Shown here one piece after another: positions 5,776 to 8,113 of a stretch of DNA of 8,113 nt. Source of the DNA: Planctomycetota bacterium. GTDB taxonomy: Bacteria > Planctomycetota > PLA2 > JAEUHO01. Each line of letters begins with the position of its first letter. Position 1 is the first letter of the stretch. The translations under genes and the position numbers were made by a program. The DNA is taken from positions 1 to 8,113 of the forward strand of contig JARGNS010000146.1 of assembly GCA_029213105.1 (NCBI GenBank), read 5' to 3'. The notes below the pieces were generated by a model that worked only from the letters and a program-made list of their open reading frames with translations, was not told the DNA's origin and made no database searches.

Positions 5776-8113
5776 TTAGTTTTCCTCGCTCAGCGCAAGC
5801 GCCTGCTGCCACGCGTGGCGCAGCTTCTCGGTCGAGACGTTGACGAACTCGTGGGTCGCGCGGCCGCCAGCGGGATCGCGTCCCACGACAACCAGGCTCG
5901 CGTCCTTCGTGACGCGTCCGGCCTTGCCGCACGGCATGCCGGCCTTCTTCATGGCGGCCTCGAAGTCCTTGGCCTTCGCCTTGTCGACCTCGAGCAGGAA
6001 GCGCGTCGTGCTCTCGCTGAAGAGCAGGCGCTGCGCGTCCTTGGTGGAGCCCTTGAGCTTGCGCAGGTCGAGCTTGATGCCGTACTCGGAGGCGAACGCC
6101 ATCTCGGCGGCGGCGACGGCGAGACCACCCTCGGAGGGGTCGTGCGCTGCGCGCACCCAGCCCTTCTTGATCGTCTGGTGGATGGCCTTCATCCACTTCG
6201 GCGCCTCGGCAGGAACCTGGGGCGCGTTGCGACCGATCTTGCCCTTGAGGCGATACCAGTGACTGCCGCCCAGCTCGTCGTGGGTGTTTCCTACCACGTA
6301 GACCGGGTTGCCCACGGTCTTGAGGTCGGAGGTGCATGTCTTGCGTACGTCGCCGATCACGCCGATGGCGGAGATCAACAGGGTGGGGGGGACGCTGATC
6401 AGCTCGCCTTCCTCGGTGCGGAACTCGTTGTTGAGCGAGTCCTTGCCCGAGATGAAGGGCGTGCCGAAGAGCATGGCGGCATCGTGGCAGCCCTCGCACG
6501 CGCGCACGATGCTGCCGAGCGTCGAGGGGCGGCTGCAGTTGCCCCAGGTGAAGTTGTCGAGGATCGCGATGCGCTCCGGGTCGGCGCCGGTGGCGACCGC
6601 GTTGCGCATGGCCTCGTCCACCGTGGCCATCGCCATGGCGTAGGGGTCGATGTCGCCGTACGCGGGGTTGATCCCGTTGGAGAGCACCACGCCGCGGTTG
6701 CTGCCGAGCTTCGGGGCGACCACGGCGGCGTCCGAGGGGCCGTCGTTCGGTCCGGTCAGCGGGCGCACGACGGCGCCGGCCTGCACCTCGTGGTCGTACT
6801 GCCGGATGACCCACTCCTTGGAGCCGATCTGCGGCATGCCCAGCAGCGCGAGCACGTCCTTGTCGTAGCTCTTCTTGGTCTTCCAGGAAGGCTCGGCGTC
6901 GCCACCCTCCTCGAAGGTGGCCTCGCGGACGACGGTCGGGAGGCCGTCATGGAGGAAGGCCATCGTCATGTCGCAGAGCACGGACTTGCCGTAGCGCACG
7001 GTCAGGCGCTTGTCGTCGGTGAAGGTGCCGAGCACGAAGGCCTCGACATCTTCCGCGTCGCAGATCTTCTTGAACGCGTCCCACTTCGACGGCGGGATCG
7101 CAGCGACCATGCGCTCCTGTGCCTCGCTGATCCAGATCTCGAAGGCGTCGAGGCCCTCGTACTTGAGCGGGGCCGTCGCGAGGTCGACGTCGGCGCCGGT
7201 CTCCTCGCCCATCTCGCCGACCGCGCTGCTGAACCCGCCGGCGCCGCAGTCGGTGACGGCCGTGAACAGGCGCTTGTCGCGGGCCTGGATGAGGATGTCG
7301 AGCACCTTCTTCTCGGTGATCGGGTCGCCGATCTGCACCGCGCCCGAGCTGACGGTCTCGCTCTCGGCGTGCAGCTCGACGGAGGAGAACGTCGCGCCGT
7401 GGATGCCGTCGCGGCCCGTGCGGCCGCCGAAGGCCACCACCAGGTCGCCGGGACGCGCGCGCTTGGCGACGAACTTCTTGGGGATGACGCCGACACAGCC
7501 GGCGTAGACGACCGGGTTGCCGACGTAGCGGGGATCGAAGAGCACCGCGCCGTTGACGGTCGGGATGCCCATGCGGTTGCCGTAGTCCCGCACACCGGCG
7601 ACGACGCCCTTCATGACGCGGCGCGGATGCATGGAGCCCTTCGGCACCTCGTCGAGGGGAAGGTCGGGCGGGCCGAAGCAGAACACGTCGGTGTTGGCGA
7701 TCGGGCGCGCGCCCTTGCCCGTGCCGAGGATGTCGCGGATGACGCCGCCGATGCCCGTGCCCGCGCCGCCGTAGGGCTCGATGGCGCTGGGGTGGTTGTG
7801 CGTCTCCACCTTCATGCACACGCCGTCGACGCCGTCGAAGTCGATCACGCCGGCGTTGTCGACGAACACGCTCCAGCACCAGTCCTTGTCGAGGGACTGG
7901 GTCGCCTGGAAGACGGTCTCCTTGAGCAGGTTGTCGAACACGCGCTCGCCGCGCGCGTCCTTCATGGTGACGGCACCGGCGAGTGTCTTGTGCTTGCAGT
8001 GCTCGGACCATGTCTGGGCGAGGGTCTCGAGCTCGATGTCCGTCGGGTCGCGCTTGAGTCCGACGAAGTGGTCGCGGATCGTCTCCATCTCCAGCTTCGT
8101 GAGCGAGAGCCCC
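5776..8113 (-). CDS. purL: Phosphoribosylformylglycinamidine synthase subunit PurL (5' end outside window)
   Basis: The ATP-dependent synthetase subunit that converts FGAR and ammonia to FGAM, working with PurQ. The reading frame stays open to the window edge. Codons before the Met at 8088 read GLSLTKLE, which fits the PurL pattern before this point, so that Met is internal and the gene is partial. Numbered from it, WSEHCKHK (27-34) holds the active-site His, and ETHNHPSAIEPYGGAG (95-110) is the ATP/magnesium site. GDPITEKK lies near 253, TDCGAGGFSS near 278, SGKDSLNNEF near 547 and HDPSEGG near 646; FSESTTRF near 688 is the second-half counterpart. Both tandem AIR-synthase-like halves are present. 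At least 778 residues are visible, longer than the roughly 740-residue Bacillus PurL, so the missing N terminus may carry more, possibly a PurS-like domain (inference). purQ follows two bases after the TAA. Confidence 0.96.
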   Translation of the reverse strand, partial: GLSLTKLEMETIRDHFVGLKRDPTDIELETLAQTWSEHCKHKTLAGAVTMKDARGERVFDNLLKETVFQATQSLDKDWCWSVFVDNAGVIDFDGVDGVCMKVETHNHPSAIEPYGGAGTGIGGVIRDILGTGKGARPIANTDVFCFGPPDLPLDEVPKGSMHPRRVMKGVVAGVRDYGNRMGIPTVNGAVLFDPRYVGNPVVYAGCVGVIPKKFVAKRARPGDLVVAFGGRTGRDGIHGATFSSVELHAESETVSSGAVQIGDPITEKKVLDILIQARDKRLFTAVTDCGAGGFSSAVGEMGEETGADVDLATAPLKYEGLDAFEIWISEAQERMVAAIPPSKWDAFKKICDAEDVEAFVLGTFTDDKRLTVRYGKSVLCDMTMAFLHDGLPTVVREATFEEGGDAEPSWKTKKSYDKDVLALLGMPQIGSKEWVIRQYDHEVQAGAVVRPLTGPNDGPSDAAVVAPKLGSNRGVVLSNGINPAYGDIDPYAMAMATVDEAMRNAVATGADPERIAILDNFTWGNCSRPSTLGSIVRACEGCHDAAMLFGTPFISGKDSLNNEFRTEEGELISVPPTLLISAIGVIGDVRKTCTSDLKTVGNPVYVVGNTHDELGGSHWYRLKGKIGRNAPQVPAEAPKWMKAIHQTIKKGWVRAAHDPSEGGLAVAAAEMAFASEYGIKLDLRKLKGSTKDAQRLLFSESTTRFLLEVDKAKAKDFEAAMKKAGMPCGKAGRVTKDASLVVVGRDPAGGRATHEFVNVSTEKLRHAWQQALALSEEN
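5783..5787 (-). promoter_or_regulatory. Ribosome binding site of purQ
   Basis: GAGGA on the minus strand lies inside the last codons of purL, 9 bases before ATG 5773. It supports this ATG as the purQ start, and therefore supports the basic tail being part of the protein. It also fits coupled translation with purL. Confidence 0.6.

Noticed and set aside
5774..6814. Upstream extension of the purQ frame inside purL
   Set aside because: The frame is open because of GC bias, but it overlaps purL out of phase and is Arg/Gly-rich; ATG 5773 has a good ribosome binding site.
6947..8011. Long out-of-frame minus-strand frame inside purL
   Set aside because: Arg-rich shadow of purL with no domain; the purL frame is unmistakable.

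Overview
This is a GC-rich bacterial window with six protein-coding genes: five complete, and one (purL) whose 5' end lies beyond the right edge. Nothing here fixes the taxon. The high GC, the lysine/alanine-rich histone-H1-like extension on a housekeeping enzyme, and the mix of an LtaS-like sulfatase-fold enzyme, a PhoD-like phosphatase and a PurL of the WSEHCKHK type would suit a planctomycete-like or other deep-branching Gram-negative lineage. That assignment is inference.

Left part (1-1302, plus strand). A leader of about 270 bases with one small GC-rich hairpin precedes a short integral-membrane di-iron hydroxylase of the sterol desaturase/fatty acid hydroxylase superfamily. Its stop codon overlaps, in GTGA, the start of an unrecognised four-helix membrane protein, so the two form a translationally coupled pair.

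Middle (1303-4834). The 85-base convergent gap holds a 21-bp tandem repeat. Next is a minus-strand LTA-synthase-family (phosphoglycerol-transferase-like) membrane enzyme. It is divergent, across 127 bases, from a plus-strand secreted PhoD-like metallophosphatase. One enzyme type can build glycerol-phosphate decorations or polymers and the other is known elsewhere to hydrolyse them, so the pair may be an envelope synthesis/turnover module. A 140-base convergent gap with two hairpins, possibly a bidirectional terminator, ends this part.

Right part (4835-8113, minus strand). purL and purQ lie head to tail, two bases apart, and encode the synthetase and glutaminase subunits of FGAM synthase, step four of de novo purine synthesis. 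PurQ begins with about 48 residues of Lys/Arg/Ala-rich sequence, encoded partly by a 15-bp tandem repeat, ahead of an otherwise normal glutaminase domain. This is the most unusual feature of the window.

No tRNA, rRNA, CRISPR array, transposase or integrase was seen. Very long antisense frames opposite the real genes are consistent with GC-rich codon usage.
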